DNA of 64,000 nucleotides from Owenia fusiformis. Lineage: Eukaryota > Annelida > Polychaeta > Sabellida > Oweniidae. Within the stretch, counting starts at the first letter, position 1; each line of letters begins with the position of its first letter. Positions 10,896 to 22,251 of the stretch are shown here, piece after piece. A model generated the notes under the pieces. It had not been told where the DNA came from, made no database searches, and saw nothing but the letters and a program-made list of their open reading frames with translations. Both the position numbers and the translations under genes were made by a program. The stretch is taken from the NCBI GenBank assembly GCA_903813345.2, contig CAIIXF020000006.1, positions 13,086,348 to 13,150,347 on the forward strand. The letters are read 5' to 3'.

Positions 10896-12009
10896 TACAG
10901 TAAAACCTGCCTAAGTGAACACCTTTCTCTAGGGGTCAAACGGTTAACCGCGGTACGCGGTTACCGCGGTATATGATGCTAGGACGGTATTTTCGGTTCA
11001 TAAATATGAGATTCGGTTCATCCACGGTTCGAGGAAAAATTGAAAAATGAAATTTTAAGATTTCAGTATTCTCTCTTTCGTTCGACATGAACTTATTCTT
11101 CATGTATATATTCCTTAAAAACATGTTTATAGCAATAGAAAACATTCAATTCTTACCCATATATGAAATAGATCGCTCACAAATCGGTAGACAAGTAACT
11201 GTTTACATTTTTGTGACATACAAATAGACAGGAAGTTGGTCTCGCCAGATTACGCTATTCATAGTCCAATTAATTTTGCTTCGTGGAGGTGTTTTGTCTG
11301 TTATAATGAGTTAGTTTTTAATCAATATTATTTAAAAAATACTACAATTACAGAAATTATAACATTACTAATGTCTTTGTTAAAAACTTGAAACATATTT
11401 GTGTTTAAATCTCCCGCACAATCGCAGCGCCATCTATGCTGATTCAGCATGGCTGCTTTGACAGACTAGGTTGAAATAGAAAAGCAATGTTTGGAATTTT
11501 TGAGGTTTTCCTATTGTAAATGGGAAATCAGAGGACAATGTATCAATATACATAATCTGTAGGGAGGTCATGAAGTATCTTCACGGTGAGAAAAATATTT
11601 TCTAAGCCTAGGCTAAATTTTTTCCTCAAGTTACTGCTCTTATCTAGATCTAACAGAAATCTTATCAAGGACAAACAAAAATCTAAAATTTAAAATTTAA
11701 AGTGGGCCACTAGGCCGATAAACTTTGCTTTAATTTGTCAAGTCAATTTAAAAAAGCATAGTGGGACCAGGATAGAAAGTGACCGACTTGGGCAAGGCTA
11801 GATAGAAAGCTAAAACCTGTTTCTTTATGAGCTGTCTTTACGAGACCCGCGAGAACCGCGAACAGAACCGTGGACCTTAAAACCGTGACCGAACCGAACC
11901 ATTGGAATTTTGAACCATTTGACCCCTACCTTTCTCTAGTGAGCACTACAGTGAACACTTTTTGTGGCTCCATAGCTGTTCACTATATACATGTATAGGT
12001 TTTACTGTA
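10896..12009. mobile_element. CAGTAAAACCT-TIR MITE interrupted by a nested hAT-type element
   Basis: The ends tacagtaaaacct (10896-10908) and aggttttactgta (11997-12009) are perfect 13-base inverted repeats. TA outside CAGT suggests a TA target as in Tc1/mariner-pogo elements. Removing the nested element at 10930-11928 and one 8-base duplication leaves a MITE of only about 107 bases. Related degenerate copies occur at 760-905, 7194-7332, 18298-18475 and 25199-25335. Confidence 0.75.
10930..11928. mobile_element. Non-autonomous hAT-like transposon, 999 bp
   Basis: The terminal inverted repeats TAGGGGTCAAA (left) and TTTGACCCCTA (right) are perfect. The flanking 8-base direct repeats cctttctc (10922-10929 and 11929-11936) are identical. 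TAGGG-type ends and an 8-bp duplication are hAT hallmarks. Subterminal stretches are rich in ccgaacc/ggttcgg motifs (for example 10990-11035 and 11847-11900), possible transposase-binding sites. I see no transposase ORF. Confidence 0.88.
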
Positions 12010-12265
12010 TTATTCTTCAAAATGGAAACCAAAAAAGATATCAATCCTGCTTACTACATCTTATATTGTCAGATAATCCCTGATAATATTTCGATATCAT
12101 ATTATGTGAACTTCAAAACAGATTTGATTTTCTACTCCAAACAACTTCTGTTCTATGTGCGCAATACTAAACACTATTATACTATGAGTTATCCATACTA
12201 AAAATTCTCCATACAACCTCCCCTCTAAACAGCTGTAACTCAGAGTTGATATATTCAGGAATGTT

Positions 12266-12340
12266 CTATATCTTGTCATTGTCGTCATTCTCAGTCAGAT
12301 TATCATTTAACTGATCTCTAGGTCCCCCTCTGGTGTCATA
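12266..12340 (-). CDS. Gene B exon 7: short cytoplasmic tail
   Basis: 24 codons plus TAG, YDTRGGPRDQLNDNLTEN then DDNDKI. It is identified by its match to the gene A tail and by acceptor tctttcag in phase 0. The preceding intron is 2.06 kb, the longest in this gene. I see no AATAAA within about 250 bases downstream. Confidence 0.85.
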   Translation of the reverse strand, partial: YDTRGGPRDQLNDNLTENDDNDKI

Positions 12341-15300
12341 CTGAAAGAATAAACGAAGATATAAACATCTTGTGCCTCACAGATCATTCTAAGATAAAAT
12401 CAGCAGTAAACATATCGTACAACATAAGGTCTTTAATTGTAATAGGCATTAAATTCATATAACACCTCAAAAAAACATTTTTATTTTGTGAGTGATTCAA
12501 TATTCAAAGTTATCTGGTAAACAGTAATCTTTTCTTGGATGTAAGGGCATAAAATACAAATAATGTAAAGTGTGCATCTTGGTGCAAAAGTGGGTGTAAA
12601 GTCTTAAATAATGCAGACAGACTTACATCAAAGTATGGGTACTATTTTACACACAAAAAAATAACTTTTCAATAAAGTGTATAATTTAATATTAAAATGT
12701 TCATTATACATTTCTCATTAAATCATTGTTCCTGTGCTATAGCAAGGAACCATCTATTGCCATGTATAACTAACTTAGTTTAAGAAAACTGCAATTCTAC
12801 AGAATAGCTAATCCCAAATAACAAACTATGATAATACTTTACAGTACATGTAATTAAGGGCTATACTACTTCCAGCTTCAATGTTTCAATTCACTTATGA
12901 GAGACAATTTTGGGATAATTGTGTTATTTAGCATTTTGCCCATACAGGTATATGAGATATAATACCGCATTGAGATTATGCACATTATAATATCATCAAA
13001 TGGAATTGTTAATCATATCAAAGTGCAGATTCTTAATATCAATATAATTTCATATATTCACATACTTTTATAATCACATTGTCATTAACAGGATACTCTA
13101 GATTAGAAAAAAAACAAATACAATGAAGAAAAAAAACTAAAAGCCTTACCAAAAAGAAATATAAAGCAGAAAAAAGTAAAGTGAGTTAATTACTAAACTA
13201 AAGAAAAGCTAATGATCAGCTGAAAATAATATTAATCTAATAGAGAAGAAAGTGAGAGAAAACGATCTGGATTTTGTATCAATGTTCACAATTTGCTTTG
13301 TTTGGTTCAAAGTATTGAAAGAAAAATTATGCTAAGAAATTTGAATCAAAATATGAATTTCCATTAATTTGGTTGGGGTCTGAGAGATAATAGACACTTT
13401 GTTGTGGTTCCCTTGAATTGTTGCAACAAAAGAGTTGTTTTTAAAGCAACATTTAGGTTTTAGTTCAAAAAGGTTTAAAGTATCAAAATTCATTAGTTTA
13501 CGACGGACATTGATACTTTTACCATTACCATTTAAGAACTTTGATATTTTGGCACCATAGTTTGGATTTTAGTGAATATAAGAGATAATAGTACCTGTCT
13601 TGCTGGGGGAGTCCCTTAAAACGTTTAGCTCTCTCATAGTCCTAGACACAAAGACACATGCACATAAACTCACATGATGACACGTGCAATTTGTAAAGGA
13701 CATTTCTCCTTATGTTCAGAACATGTTTGTATTACATGCTACATAATGAAATATGACCTAGTGGCACACAGTGAACAATATCATACCTAAAAATCAACAA
13801 TGACCAATGCTACTTTACCAAGCTTTACCGTGTCATCATTGTCTGATGAAATTTGAGGATAATATTATATCTTTCAATATTGTTACTTTTAGGTACGATA
13901 AAAATTTACCAGATTTTGTAATTTTTTTTTGTAAATAATCTGATATATTCTTTGTAATGTTTTCTAAACAACAAATATGAAATAGATAAATAGGCGTACA
14001 GTAAATAAATGGCATATTGAACAATTCAACTTCTGGCATTTAGACTAATTTGGAACATTTTCATTTCATTCTAAGTGATTAAGGATTGACTGAATTTCAG
14101 AGGTTTATATTGCCCTTTGTGTTTTTTATTGTATTGTGCCATTGAAAATAAGAAGTCCAATGATATACAGCCATTTATTTACTAAAGTACAGAAATACTA
14201 GATTCAAGAAATGCTAATGGCCAAGAATGTAAGAATATAAGCTTTTAACAGATATAAATGCAGAAAAAATGCAGAAAAATCAATAAATGTGTGTAATTAA
14301 AAACAAAACAACAACAAAACTCATATATTTATTTTATAGTTAAACACTAAATGCAAATAAAAAATAAGCAGTATGAAAGCAGAAAAAAGGTGTATTACTT
14401 ACTCTCCCTTTATATTTATAATATAGAACTTCTCCAATGAAAGCGGCAGCTGCAATGACCATTCCACAACACAGAATTGTGAGTGGCCCCCAGAACATGG
14501 GTATAGTGATCGGAATGACACCCTGTGCTCCCTTACCCTGGGTGAACCAGGTTGTCTCAGCAGGTTTGAGCATTCCTTCAGCATTAGCATTTTCACTCCA
14601 ACAATCGCCACGATCGACAAACCACTTCCTCTCTAGAGCGTCAAACTCACCATTTTGATTCATTTCTGAAAATAAAAGACATTTAAAAGCCTACATGGTA
14701 TAAGGGTGAACAACTCAAATCACAAAATTACTAAAAGACGACCATGTTATATTCAGGGCAAAATCTATCATTGCCAAAGTTATTATTTGCTCCCTGACTT
14801 CAAAGGATAACTACCAGTGACTTCCACCAGTAGTGATTTGTGTTACCCGTTTTTAAAATGATCTTAGTACACAGCAACCTGAATATTTACCAGCTAGCTA
14901 TTTTAGTATTGGGGGAAACTGTTAATTTCCCTGATGAGAATCAGTAGTGCAGATACAAACTTTTGCATCAACCCAATTTTTCGACTCAGCTCAATTTGAA
15001 AAATCTTGAAGTGTGACATTTGAAGTATTGACTATTTACCAGGTCAGTCAAGGCTACTTGACTCTAATTCGATCATTTCCAAGTTATATTTCACTATTGA
15101 AAACTCTTTGATAAATTCTACTAATGCACTCACCCAATGTGGCTTGATGGAATGGTTCCAATATTTCATCACTAATTTCATGCCCTATAGGAATGCCATA
15201 TCCTCTTTTACTGAATGTGTCTCCTACAGTTATCAAATTACATGGTTTCTGATTTATATATGTCTTTGCAAAGGATAATTCCACGATAAAAGCATAATTT

Positions 15301-18027
15301 TCCTCACGGACGCGTTTTAAGCCCTCTTCAACTGTTGCGACTGTATTATTAGTCTGATCGATATATGCTCTTACTACATCATACATAGGTCCCCTTTTAT
15401 TCTGGAAATAACTATCGGTGGCTCCACCTTTTAACCATCCAAAATCAACCTTAAGTGGATTCTGGGAAAATAACTCCTCTATGCTGTTGATGATGTGGTG
15501 ACGTTGAGGGGGTGGTGCTGCTCCAATGATTGATAGACAGTTGACGAGACTTCCTGTGTATGTCAATAGTGTAAGTGTGACATACACAAACCAGAATCCA
15601 GAGAGAACCTTAGCTGCGACAGAATGGGGTGATCGTTCAAATCCTGAAAAGTAAACAGAAATGATTATCCTGCATGTAGAATACTTTGCTAGACTAAGAC
15701 AAAGAGCAAAATTCAATTATCAAATAATGGACCGACACGGAGAGACAGAGTAAGTGTAGTTTGCTTCTACATATGTCTAAATACGATTTTCAAAAATGTT
15801 GTTGCAATGATGTTTTTGGTGGTGACTTAAAATCCATTTTTTCCAGATCTTTTAACTTAATCCCTTGCTATTTCTTTCAAACATGACCAACCATGAAATG
15901 ATATCTTACCTTGCCATTGTAATGTGGTGAAAGCATACCACAGTGAGCCCTGGATTCCAAACGTTTCAGCCTCTCTTTCAGTTGCGTGACCAAGTGTTGC
16001 ACGGACACCATACTCATATGGGTCGTAATTGTTCAACAACCACAGAAACAAAGCAGTCTAAAATAAATATAAAACACTTAGTGAAAATAATTCATTGTCC
16101 AAATAACATTATGCAACCATAATACCGTAGTGTTACACTCTTGCAATAAGTGCTTGCACAGTAGCTATTAGAATAGCAGACATAAATTTAAACAAAGTAA
16201 AAACTACAAGTACTGTAGTTACAGTTCAAAATATAAGAAAATGGTACAGTCTATTACACAGCTTCAAATACTAACTCAACTTGAGGTGATATATTCATAT
16301 ATTTACAAGAGCTTGCTGAGCAGTTTCTTGTGATTTTGTACAAAAATTGATATATGATACCGCTGAGCATCCTGTTGACAGAATTAAGCCAGTAAATGAG
16401 AGGTTTCTTGGGATTCTGTTACAAAGATTCTATTATTTAACAATAACATACTCTCTAGGAAAGGGGTGGGACTTGTATGTGCTTCACACTTTTAAGTGGA
16501 AGCACAATTTACTGAAATAAATGAACAGTGAAGCCCCTAAACTTGGTAACAAACTTTTGAAACTGAGTCTTACAAGGAAAAATGCTGCAATTGATATCAA
16601 CCAAAGTCCAGTTGAGAATGGTTGAAGAACTGTGAATCCAGTCAAACGTGATGCTCCAACCTCTGCCTTGCTGGGCTTACGTATTAAAATGGTGTTCCCA
16701 GTATGGACAAAGGGTTGGACAAAGTTCACACCAATCTCTCTGTGTGATGTTATGGAAATAGGTCCAGCCGCAAAGTGGGCATTCTGAAATAAAGGAAAAC
16801 GTGTTGTAAGAGGAAGTTATAACATTATTTTTACAAAGACGAGTTTTGAGATATATAATTTTCACATAGATTGGTTCAAGAATATTTCATTTTTACATAG
16901 ACAGTTTGGAGATACATCATTTTTATAAGGACAAGAATGGGGATTCATCATTTTTATAAGGACAAGAATGGGGATTCATCATTTTTGCACAGTTAAATTC
17001 AGGGATATATCGCATCTAAAGATACGTTTAAACTTTTTATGAAACGTCAAATAGACATATATTTACGCCTTCTAAGCAACACAATTATTACATTTCTGTT
17101 CATAATGAGAACATTGAAGAGATTCACTGCCAGTCACTAATTAGTCAAAGATGGCGACTGGATGAGCACGAAGACAAAGCATTAGTTAACCATTATAGTA
17201 TTGTTTTATTCATTCATTGTATATTTGTTTTATGAAAGAAAGAAAAATGTTACCATAATTAAATCTTAAATATTCAATGGCAATGACAGTATTTTATACT
17301 CTACTTTATTATATCTATTTGTTTGAAAATGTTTATGTAGACTCCTTTGCTTTGGTTTTATATTTATGTGATATTTTCACCTCACATCCACTCACCTTTT
17401 TTATCACTTCTCCAATCATGCCATCGTATTCACCAGTTGTTTCATTCTTACTGCCATATCGACCATCAGGAGCTGGGTAGAACTCATATGAAAAGCCAGT
17501 TATATCACTCAGTCTTCTGACATAGTCAGCCATGTACCCAGAATAGGCAGCCAAACCTGTCTTGTTGGGGTCAATCATCATCCATGGTTCAGTCTGGAAG
17601 ATATGGATACAGTGAAGATATGGATAGAGAAAATATGGATATAGTAAAGATACTGATACAGTGAAGATATGGATATAGATATAGTAAATGTATACAGATA
17701 TTGATACATGTGAAGATCTGGATATTAAAAATATGGATACATTGAATAAGATATGCATAGATTGAAGATGTAAGAGTATAGACATGGATACAATAAGACT
17801 GGAGACTGGGGTCAAATATATATGGATACAATAAAGATATGAATACCAAGAAGTAAAGAGAGAACTACAAAATTTTTATAACTGATATTAGCCAAATTAC
17901 AGAATATAAGAAGATTCCTCACCTCTATAGTGACAACTTTCAGATGTTTATTAATTGGGATTTTAGCCATTGCTATGGTAACCACAACTGCCAGGATGGT
18001 AGAGATGAAGAAATGCCGAGGAGCCAT
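12266..18027 (-). CDS. Ionotropic glutamate receptor-like protein B (7 coding exons)
   Basis: Joined exons 17923-18027, 17396-17593, 16574-16783, 15910-16057, 15134-15643, 14403-14665 and 12266-12340 (minus strand) give 502 codons with no break. Exon number and phases match gene A exactly, so the two are tandem duplicates. Visible parts: signal peptide (about 1-21); S1 with EPWMMIDPN, GYMADYV and DGRYG; PISITSHRE with Arg116 at the agonist-carboxylate position; M1 about 159-179 then DPYEYG; pore loop 208-221 ending LQWQG; M3 237-258 with TYTGSLVNCLS; S2 with Thr296 and Glu342; M4 about 440-470. No amino-terminal domain. The retained Arg, Thr and Glu suggest it can bind glutamate or a similar amino acid. 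The pore has Trp at the Q/R site. A kainate-binding-protein or ionotropic-receptor-like role is inferred from domain content only. Confidence 0.92.
14403..14665 (-). CDS. Gene B exon 6: end of S2 and M4
   Basis: 263 bases, phase 1 to 0. FDALERKWFVDRGDCW, then M4 (VIPITIPMFWGPLTILCCGM and onward), then the membrane-proximal YYKYKGR. The donor is GTAAGT. Confidence 0.92.
15134..15643 (-). CDS. Gene B exon 5: M3 and most of S2
   Basis: 510 bases, phase 1 to 1. It shares the APPPQRHHIINSIE linker after M3 with gene A. GGATDSYF has Ala295 where many receptors have Ser; Thr296 is kept. YAFIVE supplies Glu342, and QKPCNL is conserved. Confidence 0.93.
15910..16057 (-). CDS. Gene B exon 4: M1 end and pore loop
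   Basis: 148 bases, phase 0 to 1. TALFLWLL, then DPYEYG, then GSLWYAFTTLQWQ. Ends at donor GTAAGA. Confidence 0.92.
16574..16783 (-). CDS. Gene B exon 3: end of S1 and start of M1
   Basis: 70 codons, NAHFAAGPISITSHRE to GLWLISIAAFFL. PISITSHRE aligns with PLTITLVRE, so Arg116 is the agonist-binding arginine. Identity to gene A exon 3 is 40 of 70 residues. Confidence 0.93.
16887..16979. repeat. 31-bp tandem repeat, three copies, intron 2 of gene B
   Basis: Units start at 16887 (diverged), 16918 and 16949. The last two, containing ataaggacaagaatgggg, are identical. Confidence 0.85.
17396..17593 (-). CDS. Gene B exon 2: S1
   Basis: 66 codons, phase 0, TEPWMMIDPN to GEYDGMIGEVIKK. It includes DGRYGSKN, the DGKYGARD equivalent that gene A lacks, and YDGMIGE for WNGMVGE. 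Confidence 0.92.
17594..17830 (-). repeat. GATATGGATA-type imperfect repeat in intron 1 of gene B
   Basis: Counterpart of 5196-5420. Positions 17594-17739 match gene A almost base for base, and similarity fades beyond 17739. Confidence 0.75.
17923..18027 (-). CDS. Gene B exon 1: signal peptide
   Basis: 35 codons, MAPRHFFISTILAVVVTIAM to KVVTIE, donor GTGAGG. A hydrophobic core (residues 7-20) fits a cleavable signal peptide. An acceptor (gtactttcag) upstream puts the exon 5' end near 18063, and the leader just inside it (gtgctact) resembles that of gene A (gtgctatg). Confidence 0.85.
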
Positions 18028-18063
18028 ATTTGGAATGTTTAATACACGTTGTTATAGTAGCAC

Positions 18064-20576
18064 CTGAAAGTACATGAAAGAAACAAATGTTACAGTTTTC
18101 ATGATGGCAGACAGAAAATTAATTCTTGAATACAGTACTCCTTCATGAGCCTTATTGTCTCTTGGTTTATACCCACTCTGACCCCTGAGCCTGTATGTAT
18201 ACTGTATATTGCAGATGTAATAGCATGCTCAATTGAAGCAGTATGATTATATTATGGTAAGATCAGATAATCCCATTTCGAATATCAAATACAGAAAAAT
18301 CTGTAAACTGAACACCTCTCAAATCTGAACAACTCTCAATGTGAACGCTTTTTTCAGTCTTGTTTTTAAATATGCCAAAGATCTCCATCTTAAAAACCTT
18401 GAAATATGAGTACCTGCCAATGTGGACACTTTAAGCTGGTTCCCAGTACCATTCGGATAAGACAGGTTTTACTGTAGATTGATTTACAGCTACTATACAT
18501 GTAACAATAGAACAATACCTGATATAATATTTATAGTTAAGACATTGATTAACAGGTATTTAGCAGGAAATTGTACGATCATGTAATAACTGTAGAAATC
18601 TGGGGTCCTATAAGTCATCGGTAGGTCTCAATATTGCACTGAACTCAACTCTGTAATAAAAGTGAGCGCCAAGTGGTCGAATAGACAATCAATTTTGTGA
18701 AAACCTCAGTGCATTTCTGATCTGTTCCTGAATTTCTTCTGCGCAAGTAAACACTCCAGTATACAGTCACTAGAGTAATATCTCAACAGAAAATTGAAAT
18801 ATTAGAGCCGTGCCTCCTCCCATTGTCAAACTCTGGTTAAGGGGTTTTGTACAGATATAGTTGAACATATAAACAAACAAGGCATTAACTGCAAAATGTC
18901 ACCACCTGCCATTTGTGACAGATGCCTGACTGCCCAATACCGAACATTGTCCACAAAGCTAGAGTATATAACATGTATTGATAATTGATACATGTAAACA
19001 AAATAGTCCTTAATTAAATATTAATCAAATATTCAAAATTACTATCAATACACCTATATAATTGGCACACTGTCAAGATCAACATATTGTTTATGAGATA
19101 TGACACTTAAAAGCTATTGATAAGAGCCATGTAAACACTTACTGGAGATATGTGTAAACTCAAATGTTTAGATAGCAGGTATTAACCTCAATGTTGAGTA
19201 TTACTTTGAACTGTTATAAGGAGGCCACCAAGGCAGAAATAATAAAATTCACCAATATCGATATATTTTAAATAAATAAGTTTTAAATTCCCAAAATATA
19301 AGTCTAAGCCCTGCCTGATAAATTTCGCATTAATTCTGCAATTATTAATGAGTTAAAAGTGAAGGGGTAGTTAAAAAGAAAAAGGGTTTTACACTTTCTA
19401 AGCTTGTACTCGCGATTGCAACAAATGGCTAGAGGCTACCAGATTAACCTACTATTTTATGACCAACTCATTTAAATATGAATGGAATAGTGGCAGGTAC
19501 TATTCATATTTAAATGACTTGCCAATAAAATAGTGGGTTAATTCGGTAGCCGACAGGCGTTAGTTGCATTCGGGAATACAAGCTTAGTCAGTTTCATTTA
19601 CACCTTAAAAACAGGTTCTGGGTTTGAAATCAGTGCATTTTTCATTTTTTCCAGTTTTCGTCATTTCATAAATGATTTCATAAAATTAGTAATCATTGAC
19701 CCATTACACAAATTTTAGAACATAACCTGTTTAAGGTATACAAAAATGTCAAATGAAACCAATCTTGGTGGAATTCAAAATTCTATGACATGGGATGTTA
19801 TTAGTGACTGAAATATCTATCAATCTGGGCATTAAAGGTGTTAACAATGGTAAATTAGTAGGTAGGTGGTAAATTACTTAATGTATTACATGTCAAATGT
19901 TGTGCAGCAATCATCATACATTTTTCCCAGTGTTACTGTATCAAGAGATGGACCATTCTCGAGAAACCCCAAAGTCATATGAAAAATCTCTAAGGAGTTC
20001 CTTCATCATGATAACTACATAAGTGCCTGACATTAATGAAGTCATCAAGATATATCTTATATTACATAAGATGAATTAAATTGAATTGACTTTATCTTAA
20101 TTTACTAATCTTTTTTTAATTAAAATCAATGTAACATATTTACAGGTTGTAGTGGATTCTCATTAAATATGAATCTAAGTGTGTCATCGGTTCAAAGTTC
20201 TGAATTAACAAGAATTGTTGAGAAATATCTTTTTAGAAATCTTGAGGAAATACAACTTGAAATAAAAACCTTGAAATCAAAGCTTCAAAATAGCTCAAAT
20301 TGAGCCTCAGAAATGCCAATAATGTACAAATTTTGATGCTTCGCTCAGACCATTCAGAAAATTGTGGCTAATAATATATTAATAAAAATTGGCTACTCAT
20401 TTTAAAAATTATTAGCCATTTTGGCTAACATTGATTTTTCTTAATCCAGAACTCTGCATAGGTAGTTATTGAAGCCTACAATATGATTTGATCATTTAAA
20501 AGTCAACTCAATAAACTCAGGAAAAAAATGTCATGGTTGTTAGGCTCATTTCCCACATTTTCCCTCTTGGACTTAA
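18064..20576. other. Spacer between gene B and Sbf, left part
   Basis: No exon found. It holds a degenerate copy of the gaacacct/aggttttactgta repeat (18298-18475), the 19399-19586 fold-back and a second inverted pair at about 19592-19763. Confidence 0.5.
19399..19586. repeat. Large fold-back element with arms of about 84 bases
   Basis: The left arm begins taagcttgta at 19399 and the right arm ends tacaagctta at 19586. The inner ends are atttaaatatgaat and attcatatttaaat. Arms are roughly three-quarters identical, so the whole segment folds into one hairpin. A second inverted pair (gtttcatttacacc and caaatgaaac) lies next to it. Confidence 0.8.
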
Positions 20577-21445
20577 GGATGCAGTACCGGGTCGGTTTTC
20601 ATGTCTGTTTGCGCAGGTTTGACTTACGCTTTGAGAAAGCTAGCTCCCAAGAACCTCATTTTCGCATTTAGTCTTATTCAATAGTTTATTTCGATAATGG
20701 TGTTTCCAGAAAAGAATTAAATTGCAAACATTTTATCAAGCATATTTTATCCCTTTCACTTTTATGGGAAAACTTGTTCTTGAGTCGCAATAACCCAGAT
20801 GCGAGTAGAAATAATCTTGATTTACGTCATTAAAAATTCAAAATTCAGTCAAAGTAATATCATATTTGAAATCTACATGTAAAATTACATCTAGAAATGT
20901 GGTTTTAAAAAGTGTTTATCAACTTTGAAAAAATAATTTTCTTTGAAAATCTGACTTCTAGCTCGGGGAGATTCCCCATAGACCCCATGCTATAAAATCA
21001 CAAAAAATGAAATAGTGGACAGATAATATTTTGCTTTACTGGACATATTTTCATTAGTATAAGTATCAGACACATAAGGGTTATATGAAAACCGAGCCGC
21101 TTAAATTGATAATATTCAAGTTTAAGGGAACTTTCTTATATACCTGCCATGTTAATTGACCCGAATCAGCCACCTGGTGGTGAAACTGGTAACTACCTAC
21201 TCGCATTTGGGTAATTAGTGGATAGGAAAACCAGGGTTCGAAAGGTGCCCGCTCTATTGAAAACTCAAAAAAGTAAAAAGATTCATTTTGGGTAGGTAAA
21301 ATAATTTTTTATTTTGTAATTACCAGACGGTCAATCCTCTTCATATTGCACTTGGATGATGATAACATCATAGTGATACATTGTAACAAATATGAGCAAA
21401 ATCTAATGTCTGGAACTTTTTCTACGCTGACCTGGTACTGCATCC
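20577..21445. mobile_element. TTAA-flanked MITE (piggyBac-like), 869 bp
   Basis: TTAA at 20573-20576 and 21446-21449 flanks inverted ends ggatgcagtaccgggtc and gacctggtactgcatcc (one mismatch). A TTAA duplication with such ends is typical of piggyBac-superfamily elements. No transposase is visible. An inner inverted pair (cccagatgcgag and ctcgcatttggg) lies near 20792 and 21200. Confidence 0.8.
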
Positions 21446-21553
21446 TTAACAACCTTATTGTATCTGACATGATATACATATCATAATTCATCTCTTCTAT
21501 TTGAAGAGTTAAATGTGCTTGTCTGAATTATTCATCCATTCTTCACATTTTAA

Positions 21554-22247
21554 CCTTTACCATGCTGCCTTATTTCAGCAAATATATCCCACGCAACTGG
21601 CTTATTTTTCAAAGAGTGCAAAAAATGATATACCTGGACTAAATAATTAATATCTCAATAACTACTGAATGAATCTGGATAAAATTTTCACAAAGGGAAG
21701 ATACAGTGGCCTGGCTCATGAAAAAAATGTTCTCATGAATTTTTTCGTACATTAACACGACTGGGCATAAATATACCATGAATACTCCTCCGGAATCCGC
21801 CGCTCCACCTCTTCGTCTGGTCAGAATCCAAATCTGAATTTGCAGCGATCGAATGTTCAATTTTTCAATTCAGAAAATATTCTAGTTTCTATTTTCGATG
21901 ACCGTTATCGGCTTCCAAGAGCCTAAAGAGCTCGAAATCGTAATCCATTTCCTCCACATTTTCGTTGTGATCGTATTTGTCCACCATTTTGTACGATTCG
22001 TTCACTAAAAACGACTAAAACACTGTTTAAATTGTTGAATTGAGAATTATTTTTCGAAATATCGCCATTTCTAGGTCAACAGGAAGTCATGTTAGGCACT
22101 GAATAAATCGGGCAATCTAATTGGACAATACGAATGGCGCGAAAAAGTAAAGTTTTTAAAAGTTTGAAATCGGGCGTACGGGTCCGCCGGCAGTTGTGAG
22201 AGACATTTTAGTCTCGGCGGACGAGTCCGCCGGCAGCACGCTAAAGG
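21554..22247. mobile_element. TTAA-flanked MITE (piggyBac-like), 694 bp
   Basis: TTAA at 21550-21553 and 22248-22251 flanks ends cctttaccatgctgcc and ggcagcacgctaaagg. The right end carries repeated gtccgccggcag motifs (22180-22236). The GC-rich segments stand out from the AT-rich background. No ORF of note. Confidence 0.78.
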
Positions 22248-22251
22248 TTAA

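Noticed and set aside
21230-21260. 'ggttcgaaa' B-box-like word
   Set aside because: No A box or stems around it, and it lies inside a TTAA-flanked MITE.
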